From: JAGVSR01 sp963742405
GTDB taxonomy: Bacteria > Pseudomonadota > Alphaproteobacteria > Rhizobiales > Hyphomicrobiaceae
Length of the DNA: 64,000 nucleotides
NCBI GenBank assembly: GCA_963742405.1
Contig: CAVUMB010000006.1
Span: 124,001 to 188,000, forward strand
Reading direction: 5' to 3'
Positions 1 to 9,253 of this stretch are shown here, piece after piece. A program made the translations under genes and the position numbers. Numbering within the stretch: the first letter of the stretch is position 1; each line of letters starts with the position of its first letter. Below the pieces are notes generated by a model. It saw nothing but the letters and a program-made list of their open reading frames with translations, ran no database searches and was not told the origin of the DNA.

Positions 1-610
1 GCCGCCCGAAGAAGTCCGACCGGTAGCGTTGCAATTCCTGCACTTGTCGCGCCAGCGCGGCATTGAGACGAGCGCCGAGATCCTTGATGGTCTTGTCGCT
101 CTCCTCGCCTTTCTTCTCAGAGGCTCCGAGCGCTTCGTTGAGCGCGGCGATCTGGCGCCGCAGCTGGGCTAGTTGCTGGTTGAGAAGATCGACCTTGGCC
201 AGGGCCTCGGCCGAAACGGACTTCTGTTGATCGAGTTCGGTCGCAAGCGAGCCGATCTGCCCGGCCGCCGACTTCGCGCTTTGGTCGCCGACGACCGCAT
301 CACCTGAAAGCCTCTCGTTCTCCGCTTTCAGCGTGGCCAGCGTCGCCTGCAGTTCAGCCAATTCGTCTTCACCCTCCTTCGCTTTGCCTTTTTCCAGCGA
401 GAGCAAGCTCGTCAGTTCCGAAATCTGCCGATTGAGCCGCTGCAACACGGTGTCCTTGCCGGCCGATTCCTGCGTCGCGAAAAACTGCGCCAGCATGAAG
501 ATCGACATCAGAAAGGTGACGACCAGCAGCAGCGTGGACAGCACGTCCACGTATCCAGGCCAGTATTCGGCATGTTCGCTAGCGCGCCGCCGGCCGCGTC
601 CCTGCGCCAT
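1..610 (-). CDS. MotB/OmpA-like peptidoglycan-binding protein, N-terminal part (cut by window edge)
   Basis: Only the first 203 codons are in the window; the frame is open to the left edge. The start ATG (610-608) lies one base after the stop of the MotA-like gene, so the two are translated as a pair. Residues 1-20 are basic, residues about 21-44 form a single hydrophobic segment (VDVLSTLLLVVTFLMSIFML), and about 55-195 are a long heptad-rich coiled coil with many Lys/Glu/Gln residues. This is the layout of alphaproteobacterial MotB-like stator partners: an inner-membrane anchor, a periplasmic coiled coil, then a C-terminal OmpA domain, which would lie outside the window. It probably pairs with the proton-channel protein upstream. 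Whether the pair drives flagella or another envelope machine cannot be told from here. Confidence 0.8.
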   Translation of the reverse strand, partial: MAQGRGRRRASEHAEYWPGYVDVLSTLLLVVTFLMSIFMLAQFFATQESAGKDTVLQRLNRQISELTSLLSLEKGKAKEGEDELAELQATLATLKAENERLSGDAVVGDQSAKSAAGQIGSLATELDQQKSVSAEALAKVDLLNQQLAQLRRQIAALNEALGASEKKGEESDKTIKDLGARLNAALARQVQELQRYRSDFFGR

Positions 611-611
611 A

Positions 612-1670
612 TCAGCTTGTCCTGCGTTGGAAGTTCTCAGCCAGGGCTTTCAGAGCGCCGGCCAATTCAACCTGTTGCGCGGATTGCTCATCGACCCATT
701 CACGCACGACTTTTTGTTCGCTGCGCATGAGTGTGACGAGTTGGTTGACCCCGCGCGCCAAGTCCTTCACCGCTTCGTCCGCTTGACCGGACTGAGGCGC
801 CGCCGCCGCATATCCGGCCACGCCGTTGATCGCGCCCAACCTGTCGGAGAGATCGGCCACGGCCCGCTGCATTTCATAAACCGCGCTCGTCAGCTGGCGG
901 CTTGCTTGATCCGTCGCCGACGAGGATCCAGGCGTCAGCTCTGTGATGCCCGAGAGCCATTCTTCCAACTCGTTGTAGAAGCGGTTATGCGCATGGTTCG
1001 CCTGCAATTCGAGGAAGCCCAAGATCAGCGAGCCGGCCAGACCCAGAAGCGATGACGAGAATGCCGTCCCCATGCCTTTCAATGGTGCCGCGAGCCCGGC
1101 CTTGAGCTCGTCGAACACCGCAACCGATTCACCCTTCGTATCGAGCGCGGAGATCGCGCCGCCAACCGATTGCATCGTTTCGAGTAGGCCCCAGAAGGTG
1201 CCGAGCAGCCCGAGAAACACCAGGAGGCCGACGAGATAGCGGCCGGTGTCGCGGGCTTCATCGAGACGCGATCCGATCGAATCCATGATCGAGCGCATTG
1301 AAACGGTCGCCAGCGAGAATGTCCCCGTGCGGTCGCGCAGCATGTTGGCCATCGGGGCCAGCAGCACCGGCTGCGTATTGATTGCGAGCCCAGGATCGGA
1401 AATGCGGAATTCGTTGACCCAGCGAATTTCGCGATAAAGCCGGATGACCTGGCGGAAGGCATAGATGATGCCAAGGCCGAGAACGCCGACGATCAGCCCG
1501 TTGAGGCCGGGGTTGGTCATGAACGATGTGATCAATTGCTGATGCAGGATCGCCACGAGAAATCCAACGAGCGTCAGGAAGATCAGCATCCGCAAAACAA
1601 AGACGCCGGGCGGCGTCATTTTGCGGGTGAGGGAGGCGCCCCCTTCGGCGCTCCGCTTTTTCATGATCAT
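612..1670 (-). CDS. MotA/TolQ/ExbB-family proton channel protein
   Basis: Predicted inner-membrane proton channel of 352 residues. I chose the ATG at 1670 because GGAGG (1681-1677) lies six bases upstream; the frame is open further, to 1766, but with poor signals. Hydrophobic segments occur near residues 25-45 (FVLRMLIFLTLVGFLVAIL), 55-75, about 150-170 (GRYLVGLLVFLGLLGTFWGL) and about 205-225. The GLLGTFWGLLETM stretch is the typical MotA/ExbB channel helix. The C-terminal 120 residues form a cytoplasmic tail. The downstream gene starts one base after this stop and encodes a MotB-like partner, which supports a two-component stator. Family membership is clear; the machine it powers is an inference left open. 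Confidence 0.85.
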   Translation of the reverse strand: MIMKKRSAEGGASLTRKMTPPGVFVLRMLIFLTLVGFLVAILHQQLITSFMTNPGLNGLIVGVLGLGIIYAFRQVIRLYREIRWVNEFRISDPGLAINTQPVLLAPMANMLRDRTGTFSLATVSMRSIMDSIGSRLDEARDTGRYLVGLLVFLGLLGTFWGLLETMQSVGGAISALDTKGESVAVFDELKAGLAAPLKGMGTAFSSSLLGLAGSLILGFLELQANHAHNRFYNELEEWLSGITELTPGSSSATDQASRQLTSAVYEMQRAVADLSDRLGAINGVAGYAAAAPQSGQADEAVKDLARGVNQLVTLMRSEQKVVREWVDEQSAQQVELAGALKALAENFQRRTS

Positions 1671-1845
1671 TCCAAACCTCCGGCGAGTGAGCCTCGCGGC
1701 CAGCAATATTGCGCGGCCCGACCCCGCGCGACAGTATCCGATGGCTATGACACCGGAAACCGGCAAGATGATGCCATGCCCGGCTAGGAAAGTTCTCCTC
1801 TTTCCGGTGCTTACGATTGATTTTTCGGCAGTCAGGCGGCAGCCA
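1671..1845. other. Intergenic space between galU and the MotA-like gene
   Basis: Both neighbours run leftward. The only clear signal is the GGAGG ribosome-binding site of the MotA-like gene at 1677-1681. I saw no hairpin followed by a T-run after galU. Confidence 0.5.
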
Positions 1846-2742
1846 TCAAGACGGCTCGCTCATCAGCCGGGTGATCTCAGCTCTCAAGGCCGGCGCCAGA
1901 TCTGGCCGCTCGAGCGCATAGGCGACGTTGGCCGCCAGAAACCCGACCTTCGAGCCGCAATCGTAGATCGTCCCGTCGAAGCGGACGGCGTGGAAAGGCT
2001 GATTTTGCTCGCGCATCAACCGGATCATGCTGTCGGTCAGCTGGATTTCACCGCCCGCACCCTTTTCCTGTTGCGCCAGCAGATCGAAAATCTCCGGTTG
2101 GAGAATATACCGCCCGGTGATGTGTAAGTTCGATGGTGCAGTCCCCTTCGGCGGCTTCTCAACCATCTGCGTGATGGCCGCCACCTTGGCGTTGTCGTCT
2201 GTGACGCCGACGATCCCATATTGGTGCGTTTGATCCTCGGGCACGGGTGCCACGCCGATGAGATTGCCGCCCTTGGCCTCATACGCCTCGATCATGTCCT
2301 TCAGGCATGGGGTCGCGCCATGATGCAGCATGTCGGGCAGCAGCAGCGCAAACGGTTCGTCTCCAACAATGTCGCGAGCGCACCACACCGCATGCCCTAG
2401 CCCAAGCGGTGCTTGCTGCCGCGTGAAGCTCGCTTGCCCTGCTTTGGGCAAGTCGGCCATCAAGGCTTCGAGTTCTTTTATCTTGTTGCGGTCCTGAAGC
2501 GTGCGTTCGAGTTCGAACTGCATGTCGAAATGATCTTCAATCACGCCCTTGTTGCGACCGGTCACGAATACGAAGTGCTCAATGCCGGCCGCGCGGGCTT
2601 CATCCACGACGTGCTGGATGACCGGCCGGTCGACGACCGTCAGCATCTCCTTCGGCACGGCTTTGGTAGCGGGCAGGAAGCGCGTGCCGAGGCCGGCGAC
2701 GGGGAATACGGCTTTGCGGATACGCTTGGGATGAGACGGCAT
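1846..2742 (-). CDS. galU: UTP--glucose-1-phosphate uridylyltransferase GalU
   Basis: Makes UDP-glucose from UTP and glucose 1-phosphate in the cytoplasm, the precursor for cell-surface polysaccharides. The 298-residue protein has the usual GalU length. The nucleotide-binding signature GLGTRFLPATKAVPKEM is at residues 17-33, followed by VVDRPVIQHVVDEA and the EKPP region near residue 175. GGAG lies nine bases before the ATG. It stands divergent to galE, whose product interconverts UDP-glucose and UDP-galactose, so the two genes form a UDP-hexose supply unit across a 227-bp shared upstream region. Confidence 0.96.
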   Translation of the reverse strand: MPSHPKRIRKAVFPVAGLGTRFLPATKAVPKEMLTVVDRPVIQHVVDEARAAGIEHFVFVTGRNKGVIEDHFDMQFELERTLQDRNKIKELEALMADLPKAGQASFTRQQAPLGLGHAVWCARDIVGDEPFALLLPDMLHHGATPCLKDMIEAYEAKGGNLIGVAPVPEDQTHQYGIVGVTDDNAKVAAITQMVEKPPKGTAPSNLHITGRYILQPEIFDLLAQQEKGAGGEIQLTDSMIRLMREQNQPFHAVRFDGTIYDCGSKVGFLAANVAYALERPDLAPALRAEITRLMSEPS

Positions 2743-2969
2743 GCGGGCGGGCTCCAGGTCAGGAAATCGATGATCGGCGGGATGCGTGAAATCGGCGGGG
2801 CAGGGTAAAGTTCGAATCCGGGCACGAATCTTGAATACTGCGTCGATGAAGAGTGCTGCGAATTCGGAACGGATTATGACCGGGCAAAGTTACATGCCGC
2901 TCCCAGACATCCGGCCCAGACCCGCAGACGTGTCGCGGACCCAACATATCAAGGAGGCGCGTTAACCCT

Positions 2970-3962
2970 ATGGCTGTTCTCGTGACAGGCGGTGCAGGCT
3001 TCATCGGTAGCCACATGGTTCTCGCGCTTTTGGACGCCGGCGAAAATGTTGTCGTGCTCGACAACCTTTCAACCGGCTTTCGATGGGCGGTCCCATCCGC
3101 CGCCACGCTCGTCGTGGGCGATGTCGGCGATCAGGATCTCGTCCGCACCGTCATACGGAAGTATGGCGTTAAAGCCATTGTCCATTTCGCAGGGTCCATC
3201 GTCGTCCCGGAATCGGTCGCTGATCCGCTGGGCTACTACAACAACAATACCGTCAAATCGCGTGCCCTCATGGAGGCGGCCGTCGCGACCGGCATCCGGC
3301 ATTTCATCTTTTCCTCCACTGCGGCCGTCTATGGCAACCCAGCTGAGAACCCCGTCAGTGAAGCGGCAACGCCCGCGCCGATGTCGCCGTATGGCTGGTC
3401 GAAACTCATGACCGAAATCATGCTGGCCGACACGGCCCGCGCGCACGATTTTCGGTATGTGGCGCTGCGCTATTTCAACGTCGCCGGCGCCGACCCGAAA
3501 GGCCGTTCCGGCCAGTCGACGCCGCGTGCCACGCACCTCATCAAGGTCGCCTGCGAGACCGCGCTCGGCCAGCGTTCGCAGATGGAGGTCTTCGGCACCG
3601 ATTACCCGACGCCAGACGGCACCTGCATCCGTGACTACATTCACGTCAGCGACTTGATCCGGGCCCATGTCGCCGCCCTGGAATACCTGCGCGCCGGTGG
3701 CCAGTCGGACGTGTTCAACTGCGGCTACTCGAAGGGCTTCTCGGTCCTCGAAGTCATCGACGCGGTAAAACGCGCCTCGGGCAAAAACTTTGACGTCCGC
3801 CTTTCGCCGCGTCGCCCCGGTGATCCCGCCGCCATTGTCGCCGGCTCGCAAAAAATTCGTGACACATTGGGCTGGCAGCCGCTGAACGACGACATCAACG
3901 AAATCGTCGGCCATGCCTTGTCGTGGGAAGACCATCTGGTGGCCTTCAAGGTCGCGTCCTAA
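2970..3962 (+). CDS. galE: UDP-glucose 4-epimerase GalE
   Basis: Interconverts UDP-glucose and UDP-galactose using bound NAD. The 330-residue short-chain dehydrogenase-type epimerase has the Rossmann signature TGGAGFIGSH at residues 6-15, catalytic Ser116/Ser117 in FSST, and the YxxxK pair Tyr141/Lys145 in SPYGWSKLM. RYFNVAGADP and DYIHVSDL are typical GalE sequences. AAGGAGG lies at 2951-2957, twelve bases from the ATG, somewhat far but without a better alternative. It is followed closely by the MidA-type methyltransferase gene on the same strand. Confidence 0.96.
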   Translation: MAVLVTGGAGFIGSHMVLALLDAGENVVVLDNLSTGFRWAVPSAATLVVGDVGDQDLVRTVIRKYGVKAIVHFAGSIVVPESVADPLGYYNNNTVKSRALMEAAVATGIRHFIFSSTAAVYGNPAENPVSEAATPAPMSPYGWSKLMTEIMLADTARAHDFRYVALRYFNVAGADPKGRSGQSTPRATHLIKVACETALGQRSQMEVFGTDYPTPDGTCIRDYIHVSDLIRAHVAALEYLRAGGQSDVFNCGYSKGFSVLEVIDAVKRASGKNFDVRLSPRRPGDPAAIVAGSQKIRDTLGWQPLNDDINEIVGHALSWEDHLVAFKVAS

Positions 3963-4007
3963 GCCGCATTGCCAAGTCAGATCGTCGGGTCCAGAACCAT
4001 CCGCGAC

Positions 4008-5048
4008 ATGACGTATGATCCTGAAGCCCGTCGCGACACGCCGCTGGCGCGCAAACTGAAAGCCCGCATTCGCCGCGACGGTGCCATAACCATCGCCCAA
4101 TACATGCAGGCGTGCCTGCAAGACCCCGAGCACGGCTACTACATTAAACAGCCCGCTGTCGGACACGCTGGCGATTTCATTACGGCCCCCGAAATCAGCC
4201 AGGTTTTCGGCGAGTTGATCGGGTTGTGGTCCGCCGTTGTCTGGCAGCAGATGGGATCGCCATCCCGTGTCAACCTTGTCGAACTCGGTCCCGGCCGCGG
4301 CACGCTCATGCGCGATGCGTTGCGGGCCGCCTCCAAGATGCCCCCGTTCCTCGACGCACTCGAAGTGCATCTTGTCGAGAGCAACGCTTTCTTGCAGCGC
4401 CGTCAGCGTGAAGTGCTCGCGGCAACGACCCGTCCCGTGATTTCGCACACGTCGATGGAGGTCGTTCCGCCAGGAGCCGCGATTGTCATCGCCAACGAAT
4501 TTTTGGACACATTTCCGGCCGCGCAACGCTTTGAAGGTGGCGAACGCCGCGTCACGCTCGACGTCGATGACCGCCTCGTCTTCGATCCAACTGAGCGCGC
4601 GTTCAACGAACGGCAAGACTTCGCACCGCTTGTCGATCACCTGGCGTCGCGAGCCATGTCCGCACCGCTGGCGGCCTTGTTCATTGACTATGGACATCTC
4701 CAATCGTCGGCCGGTGAGACGTTGCAAGCCACGCGCAGTCACGCGCCTGAGCATCCGCTCTGCTCTCCTGGCGAAGCCGACCTGACGGTGCATGTTGATT
4801 TCGCAGCATTTGGGGCGGCCCTCGTTCGCTGCGGCCTGGCCGTCGATGGTCCCACCACGCAGGGCGAATTCCTCGGCCGGCTTGGTATTGTCGAACGGGC
4901 CTCGCGACTCATGAGCGCCAACGCCGGCAAAGCCGGCGAAATCGAACTCGGTATTGCACGTCTCATTGCACCCCAGGGTATGGGCTCCCGCTTCAAAGCA
5001 ATCGGTGTCCGCTCAACGGGCCTGTGCGGCCTGCCCGGATTTGAATAG
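4008..5048 (+). CDS. SAM-dependent methyltransferase, MidA/NDUFAF7 family
   Basis: Member of the family whose mitochondrial member NDUFAF7 methylates an arginine of a complex I subunit; the bacterial role is inferred to be similar. I start at the ATG at 4008 (MTYDPEARRDTPLARKL); an upstream in-frame TTG at 3969, seven bases after galE, would add 13 residues. The N-terminal substrate region includes QYMQACLQDPEHGYY and GDFITAPEISQVFGE, typical of the family. The SAM-binding glycine loop is LVELGPGRGTLMRD, and NEFLDTFPAQRF is the conserved post-loop motif. The frame is intact, 346 residues. Confidence 0.88.
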   Translation: MTYDPEARRDTPLARKLKARIRRDGAITIAQYMQACLQDPEHGYYIKQPAVGHAGDFITAPEISQVFGELIGLWSAVVWQQMGSPSRVNLVELGPGRGTLMRDALRAASKMPPFLDALEVHLVESNAFLQRRQREVLAATTRPVISHTSMEVVPPGAAIVIANEFLDTFPAAQRFEGGERRVTLDVDDRLVFDPTERAFNERQDFAPLVDHLASRAMSAPLAALFIDYGHLQSSAGETLQATRSHAPEHPLCSPGEADLTVHVDFAAFGAALVRCGLAVDGPTTQGEFLGRLGIVERASRLMSANAGKAGEIELGIARLIAPQGMGSRFKAIGVRSTGLCGLPGFE

Positions 5049-5125
5049 CCAGTGTCGATCTATTCTGGCCGTCGGGGATATCTGCCGAGGTTGCCCACGG
5101 CACCGGGCGCGGCTATCACCGCACG

Positions 5126-5893
5126 ATGCCTAATCCGATCCTCAGCGCATCTCTCGACCTCCCCGGCATTCGGCACGGGTTCTTCACGCGCGAAGGCGGC
5201 GTGTCGGAAGGGTTATATGCGGGTCTCAATTGTGGCCTCGGCTCCAAAGACGTTCAGAATCACGTTCTGGAGAACCGCGCCCGCGTTGCAACCCATCTGG
5301 GCGGCTCGCAGGCCGAAGTGCTCACCATCTACCAGATCCACAGCGGCACTGCGGCTCGCGCGTTTGGGCCGATCGCCCGCGATGCGCTTCCGCAGGCGGA
5401 TGCTGTCGTCACTACCGTTCCTGGCCTGGTAATCGGCATCCTGACTGCCGACTGCACCCCTGTCCTCTTGGCCGATGCCCAAGCCAAGGTCGTGGGAGCC
5501 GCCCACGCCGGTTGGCGCGGGGCCGTCGCCGGCATCGTCGAGGCCACCGTTGCCGAGATGGAAAAAGCCGGCGCCCGCCGCGAACGGATTCATGCCGCCA
5601 TCGGCCCCACCATCAGTCAGAGCAACTATGAGGTTGGACCCGAATTCCTATCCGAGCTCCTGGGACTGGATGCGGCGAACGCTGAATTCTTCGTCCATCC
5701 TCCGGGCGCGCGACCCCACTTCGATCTGCCCGGCTTCGTAGCGCGGCGCTTGAATCGATTGGGATTGGCTGCCGTCGACCGCAGTGCGCTGTGCACCTAT
5801 GCGAACGAATCGCTTTTCTTCTCTTTTCGTCGCGCCACGCACCGTTCAGAGCCCGATTACGGGCGTCAAATCTCTGCCATCGTTGTGACCTAA
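5126..5893 (+). CDS. pgeF: Peptidoglycan editing factor PgeF (YfiH/laccase-domain protein)
   Basis: Cytoplasmic hydrolase of the multicopper-polyphenol-oxidase-like family that clears wrongly built peptidoglycan precursors. The 255 residues carry the three zinc ligands of the family: His72 (YQIHSG), Cys110 (TADCTPVLL) and His127 (AAHAGWRG). The C-terminal LCTYANESLFFSFRR is also diagnostic. The start is an ATG. The gene follows the MidA-type methyltransferase with a 77-bp gap, a pairing common in Rhizobiales, and probably shares its transcript. Confidence 0.93.
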   Translation: MPNPILSASLDLPGIRHGFFTREGGVSEGLYAGLNCGLGSKDVQNHVLENRARVATHLGGSQAEVLTIYQIHSGTAARAFGPIARDALPQADAVVTTVPGLVIGILTADCTPVLLADAQAKVVGAAHAGWRGAVAGIVEATVAEMEKAGARRERIHAAIGPTISQSNYEVGPEFLSELLGLDAANAEFFVHPPGARPHFDLPGFVARRLNRLGLAAVDRSALCTYANESLFFSFRRATHRSEPDYGRQISAIVVT

Positions 5894-6091
5894 CTGCACA
5901 ATCCACAAGTAACGCCACTCGGAATGCCGCGCTGTTAGGGACATTGCCAGTTTTGACAGGCAGCGCTCTTGTCGCATGAAAGCTGCCCGGCTACGCAGGA
6001 CCAGTGGGTACCGGTGCTAAAGGGAGACATGGCCGCAAAGTCAGTACGTCGGCCGCCGGAGAACAGCGGGTCAGCTAAGGGGGGCGTCATC

Positions 6092-7121
6092 GTGACGACC
6101 AATGATCGTGCTGCGGCGAGGGGCGTTCGGATGCCGGTCGCGCGGGCAGCGTTATTACTGATTGCAGCGCTTGGTCTCGCGGGATGCGAGACTGGCTCTA
6201 ACTTATTTGCCGGCGGCGGTGACAACGGCGTCACTCCACTCGCTGACGCGACCCAGCCGCCGGCTGCGCAGCGCGCCAAGGTGGCCGTGGCACCGATCGT
6301 TGGTCCGCCGGACGCGACGTCTCGGTCCCTGCAAACTCAGATCGTCGCGGCTCTTGAGCGCCAGAAGGTAACGGTGGCCAAGCAGCCGACCGATCCCTCC
6401 GACTTTACCTTGCGCGGCTACGTCGTGGCGGCCAAGGAAAAGGCCTCGACGAAAATCTCCTACATCTGGGATGTGACCGATCCGTCGGGCAAGCGCGTCA
6501 ATCGGATCACGGGTGAAGAAGTGGCGGCCGGCGCCGGCGCATCGAAAGACACTTGGGCGGCGGTGACGCCGGTCATGATCGACCAGATCGCAAACAAGAC
6601 TGCATCACAGGTCGTCGCTTGGTTGCCATCGCAAGGCACTGCACCGGCGAGCGCTCCGGTTACCGCTGGTGTGCCGGTCGCATCCGCCGCGCCTCGAACT
6701 CCTCCGGTCGCGGCAGCTCCCGCCGCGGCTCCGCTCGCAACCGCAACCGGCAGCATCGGCCGCGGCGGTCCGCTGCTCACATCGGTGCCCAACGTAACCG
6801 GCGCACCGGGCGATGGCAGCATCGCATTGACCGGCGCTATCCAACGCGAACTGTCGAGAAACGGTATTTCTCTCACCAGTGCCGCCGGCGAGAACTACAA
6901 GGTCGAGGGCAAGGTCACGGTTGGTGCGGTTCGCGATGGCAAGCAGCCCATCACCATTGACTGGCATGTCAAAGGACCCCAAGGGCAAACAGCTCGGCAC
7001 CGTTTCGCAGAAGAACGAGGTGCCGCAGGGCTCGCTCGACGGGGCATGGGGCAAGACCGCCGATGCCGCTGCCGCTGCGGCAGCCCAGGGCATCATTAAG
7101 TTGCTGCCCAAGACGAACTGA
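6092..7121 (+). CDS. Alphaproteobacterial lipoprotein of unknown function, reading frame broken
   Basis: Probable lipoprotein. I start at the GTG at 6092, which has AAGGGGGG seven bases upstream; an ATG at 6131 is the alternative. The signal peptide is basic then hydrophobic and ends in a lipobox, LAGC, followed by ETGSN. The middle is rich in Ala/Pro (residues about 190-250). The frame breaks near 6971-6975: the upstream frame reads DWHVKGPQG and stops at 7099, whereas the +1 frame continues as DPKGKQLGTVSQKNE then PQGSLDGAWGKTADAAA and stops at 7121. Removing one A or one G at AAAGGACCCC restores one protein of about 342 residues. The cause may be a sequencing insertion or a real mutation. 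The function is unknown. Confidence 0.7.
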
Positions 7122-7153
7122 CGCCCGCGCGGCGGGTTAGTGCGTGTGTTCTT

Positions 7154-7193
7154 CCCCTCTCCCCGTTTGCGGGGAGAGGGTGAGGTTGAGGGG
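7154..7193. repeat. Intergenic palindromic repeat, copy 1 (CCCCTCTCC ... GGAGAGGG type)
   Basis: A stem CCCCTCTCCCCG facing CGGGGAGAGG with a TTTG loop, followed by a TGAGG/TGAGGGG tail. A near-identical copy lies at 50890-50930 and a degenerate one at 36630-36660, all between genes. From memory this is a widespread alphaproteobacterial intergenic repeat. Here it sits between the lipoprotein gene and prs and may act as a weak terminator, but there is no T-run. Confidence 0.75.
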
Positions 7194-7369
7194 CCGCCGC
7201 TTGCGCTGTCACGGATGCTGCCTATCACCCACCCTGCCGGGCATGCATATGCCGGCATGGACTTTGATATTCTTCAATACGTTGACTACTGCCGTTTACA
7301 CGTCTCTGGTCGCTTGCTAGAGAGCGCGATATCACATGTCTGTCACAGATCACCCGAGAGGGGTGCGCC

Positions 7370-8348
7370 ATGCCATTCGACGCCCGAGACGAAAGGGACC
7401 GCGGCGCAGCCCGCATGAAGCTCGTGTCGGGCAATTCGAACCGCCCGCTGGCTGAAGCCATTTCAGCGTACGTGAAGGCGCCGCTGACCAAGGGTCAGGT
7501 GAAGCGCTTCGCTGACATGGAGATCTTCGTCGAGATACAGGAAAACGTCCGCGGCCAGGATACCTTCATTATCCAGTCGACGTCGTTCCCCGCCAACGAC
7601 AACTTGATGGAACTGCTGATCCTCATCGACGCCCTGAAGCGATCGTCGGCCAAGCGCATCACTGCGGTCATTCCTTATTACGGTTACGCCCGCCAGGATC
7701 GCAAACCCGGTCCGCGAACGCCCATCTCGGCCAAGCTCGTTGCCAACCTGATTGAACGCGCCGGCGTTGACCGCGTCCTAACCCTCGATCTGCATGCGGG
7801 TCAGATCCAAGGCTTTTTCGACATTCCAACCGACAATCTGTTCGCCGCCCCCATCTTTGCCCGCGATATCCAGGAACAAGGCGGAGCCAAGGATGTCGTT
7901 GTCGTATCGCCTGACGTCGGCGGCGTTGTCCGTGCCCGCGCGCTGGCCAAGCGCATCGAAGCTCCGATCGCCATCTGCGACAAGCGCCGCGAGCGCGCCG
8001 GCGAAAGCGAAGTCATGAACGTTATCGGCGAAGTTGAGGGCAAGCGCTGCGTTCTCGATTGATGACATCGTCGATAGCGGCGGCACGCTTTGCAACGCGG
8101 CCGAGGCGCTCCTGAAGTACGGCGCCACCGAAGTTTCCGCTTATATCACGCATGGTGTTCTCTCGGGCGGTGCCGTCAGCCGCATTCAAAACTCCAAATT
8201 GAAATCGCTCGTCATCACGGACTCGATCCTGCCAACGGAAGCGGTGAAGGCAGCCAAAAACATCCGTGTTCTTTCCATCGCCCCGCTGATCGGCGAAGCC
8301 ATCGTCAGAACCAGCCGGGAAGAAAGCGTCTCGAGCCTGTTCTACTGA
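7370..8348 (+). CDS. prs: Ribose-phosphate pyrophosphokinase (PRPP synthase), frame broken by one base
   Basis: Makes PRPP from ribose 5-phosphate and ATP for nucleotide, histidine and tryptophan synthesis; normally essential. MKLVSGNSNRPLAEAI, the ATP-binding VIPYYGYARQDRK and DLHAGQIQGFF are diagnostic. The start is either ATG 7370 (GAGAGGGG six bases upstream) or ATG 7415, which matches the usual family N-terminus. The first frame ends at a TGA (8060-8062) just after KRCVL; the +1 frame continues as IDDIVDSGGTLCNAA to the proper end SSLFY at 8348. The break thus falls inside the PRPP-binding loop; deleting the G at 8057 restores VLIDDIVDSGGT. Because the gene is essential and both halves are perfectly conserved, an assembly error is the likely cause. 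Confidence 0.9.
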
Positions 8349-8611
8349 TAGGCAGTCGGCGACCGAGCGTGAAAAACAGCCACTCGTCGATCTGCTTGCT
8401 GCATTCCTCATCACTGTTCTGACGGATGGCTGCCTGTCGATCAGGCGTCGCACGCATTTGCACGCGACGTCGCGGAGAATGCTTGCTTTTTTGCGTATCG
8501 GATGGATTTCATCGTGCTGCAATTTTTGCACGCAATGACGTGGTCCTCTGCATCGATGCAGCAGGGTTGGCGTTGATCTCTTCGCAGATACAGACATCGC
8601 CCGTGGGCCCC

Positions 8612-9137
8612 ATGGTCTCGGACAACGACATCGTCGGTTACACGATCGGATACGATCAGGAAGACATTCATTTCCCGATCTACGCCATGACGGCTTTTGC
8701 CGTGGCGCTGATCGCGGCCGGGATCGTCAAGGGCGTGCCCATTCTGGCTGTTGTCGGCCTCCTGCCTGCTGCCGTCGCGTTCTACCACTTGCCCCTGATC
8801 GAGCGCGGACAAGCCCCGCATTGGTTCGGGCCAGTACGGGCTGTTCATCGAAGGTCTGGGGCTCGTATCCTGGCGGGCCGTGGACAGCATCGAAACGCTC
8901 GAATTGATCGAACGTGGCGGCACGGTCCATGATCTGGTCATCAACCTGAAGCAGCCCATCCCCGATGCGCTGCTGGCCGATTGGCGGTCGCGTCCGCTGC
9001 TCCGCCGCGCCATGCGCGTTCCCTGGCATCTCGAGAGCAAAACAGAGATCCGTATTCCTCTTGATGTCCTCGATAAGCCCGCCGGCGAGATCAAGGACAA
9101 TTTTGTCCGCATGTGGCGCTTCAATCGCGGTGTCTGA
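8612..9137 (+). CDS. Small integral membrane protein of unknown function, frame broken by one base
   Basis: Unrecognised protein of about 174 residues. From the ATG at 8612 it reads MVSDNDIVGYTIGYDQED, then two adjacent hydrophobic segments (YAMTAFAVALIAAGIV and GVPILAVVGLLPAAVAF), then a soluble part with ETLELIERGGTVHDLVI and a C-terminus EIKDNFVRMWRFNRGV. The two parts lie in different frames: dropping one C at 8831-8832 joins HWFG to QYGLFIEGLGLVSWR. Two hairpin-forming helices followed by a cytoplasmic beta-rich domain suggests a bPH2- or DUF2244-like architecture, but I cannot assign a family. No strong ribosome-binding site precedes the ATG. Confidence 0.6.
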
Positions 9138-9253
9138 CACGCAACGAATGCAATCCGGCGCAGTTACATGTTGTGGTCGCATCATGTTCTTGCCCCTGCC
9201 GCATTTGACGCCGTTAAAGAAGCTAACGCGCTCCACGCCACCCGAGGATATCA

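Noticed and set aside
1670..1766. Upstream extension of the MotA-like protein
   Set aside because: The ATG at 1670 has a perfect GGAGG at the right distance; the extra 32 residues are Arg/Ala-rich and unlike the family.
3069..4793. Long minus-strand open frame opposite galE and the MidA-type gene
   Set aside because: Its translation is Arg/Gly/His-rich with no family resemblance, and the plus-strand genes have clear motifs throughout; it is a high-GC shadow.
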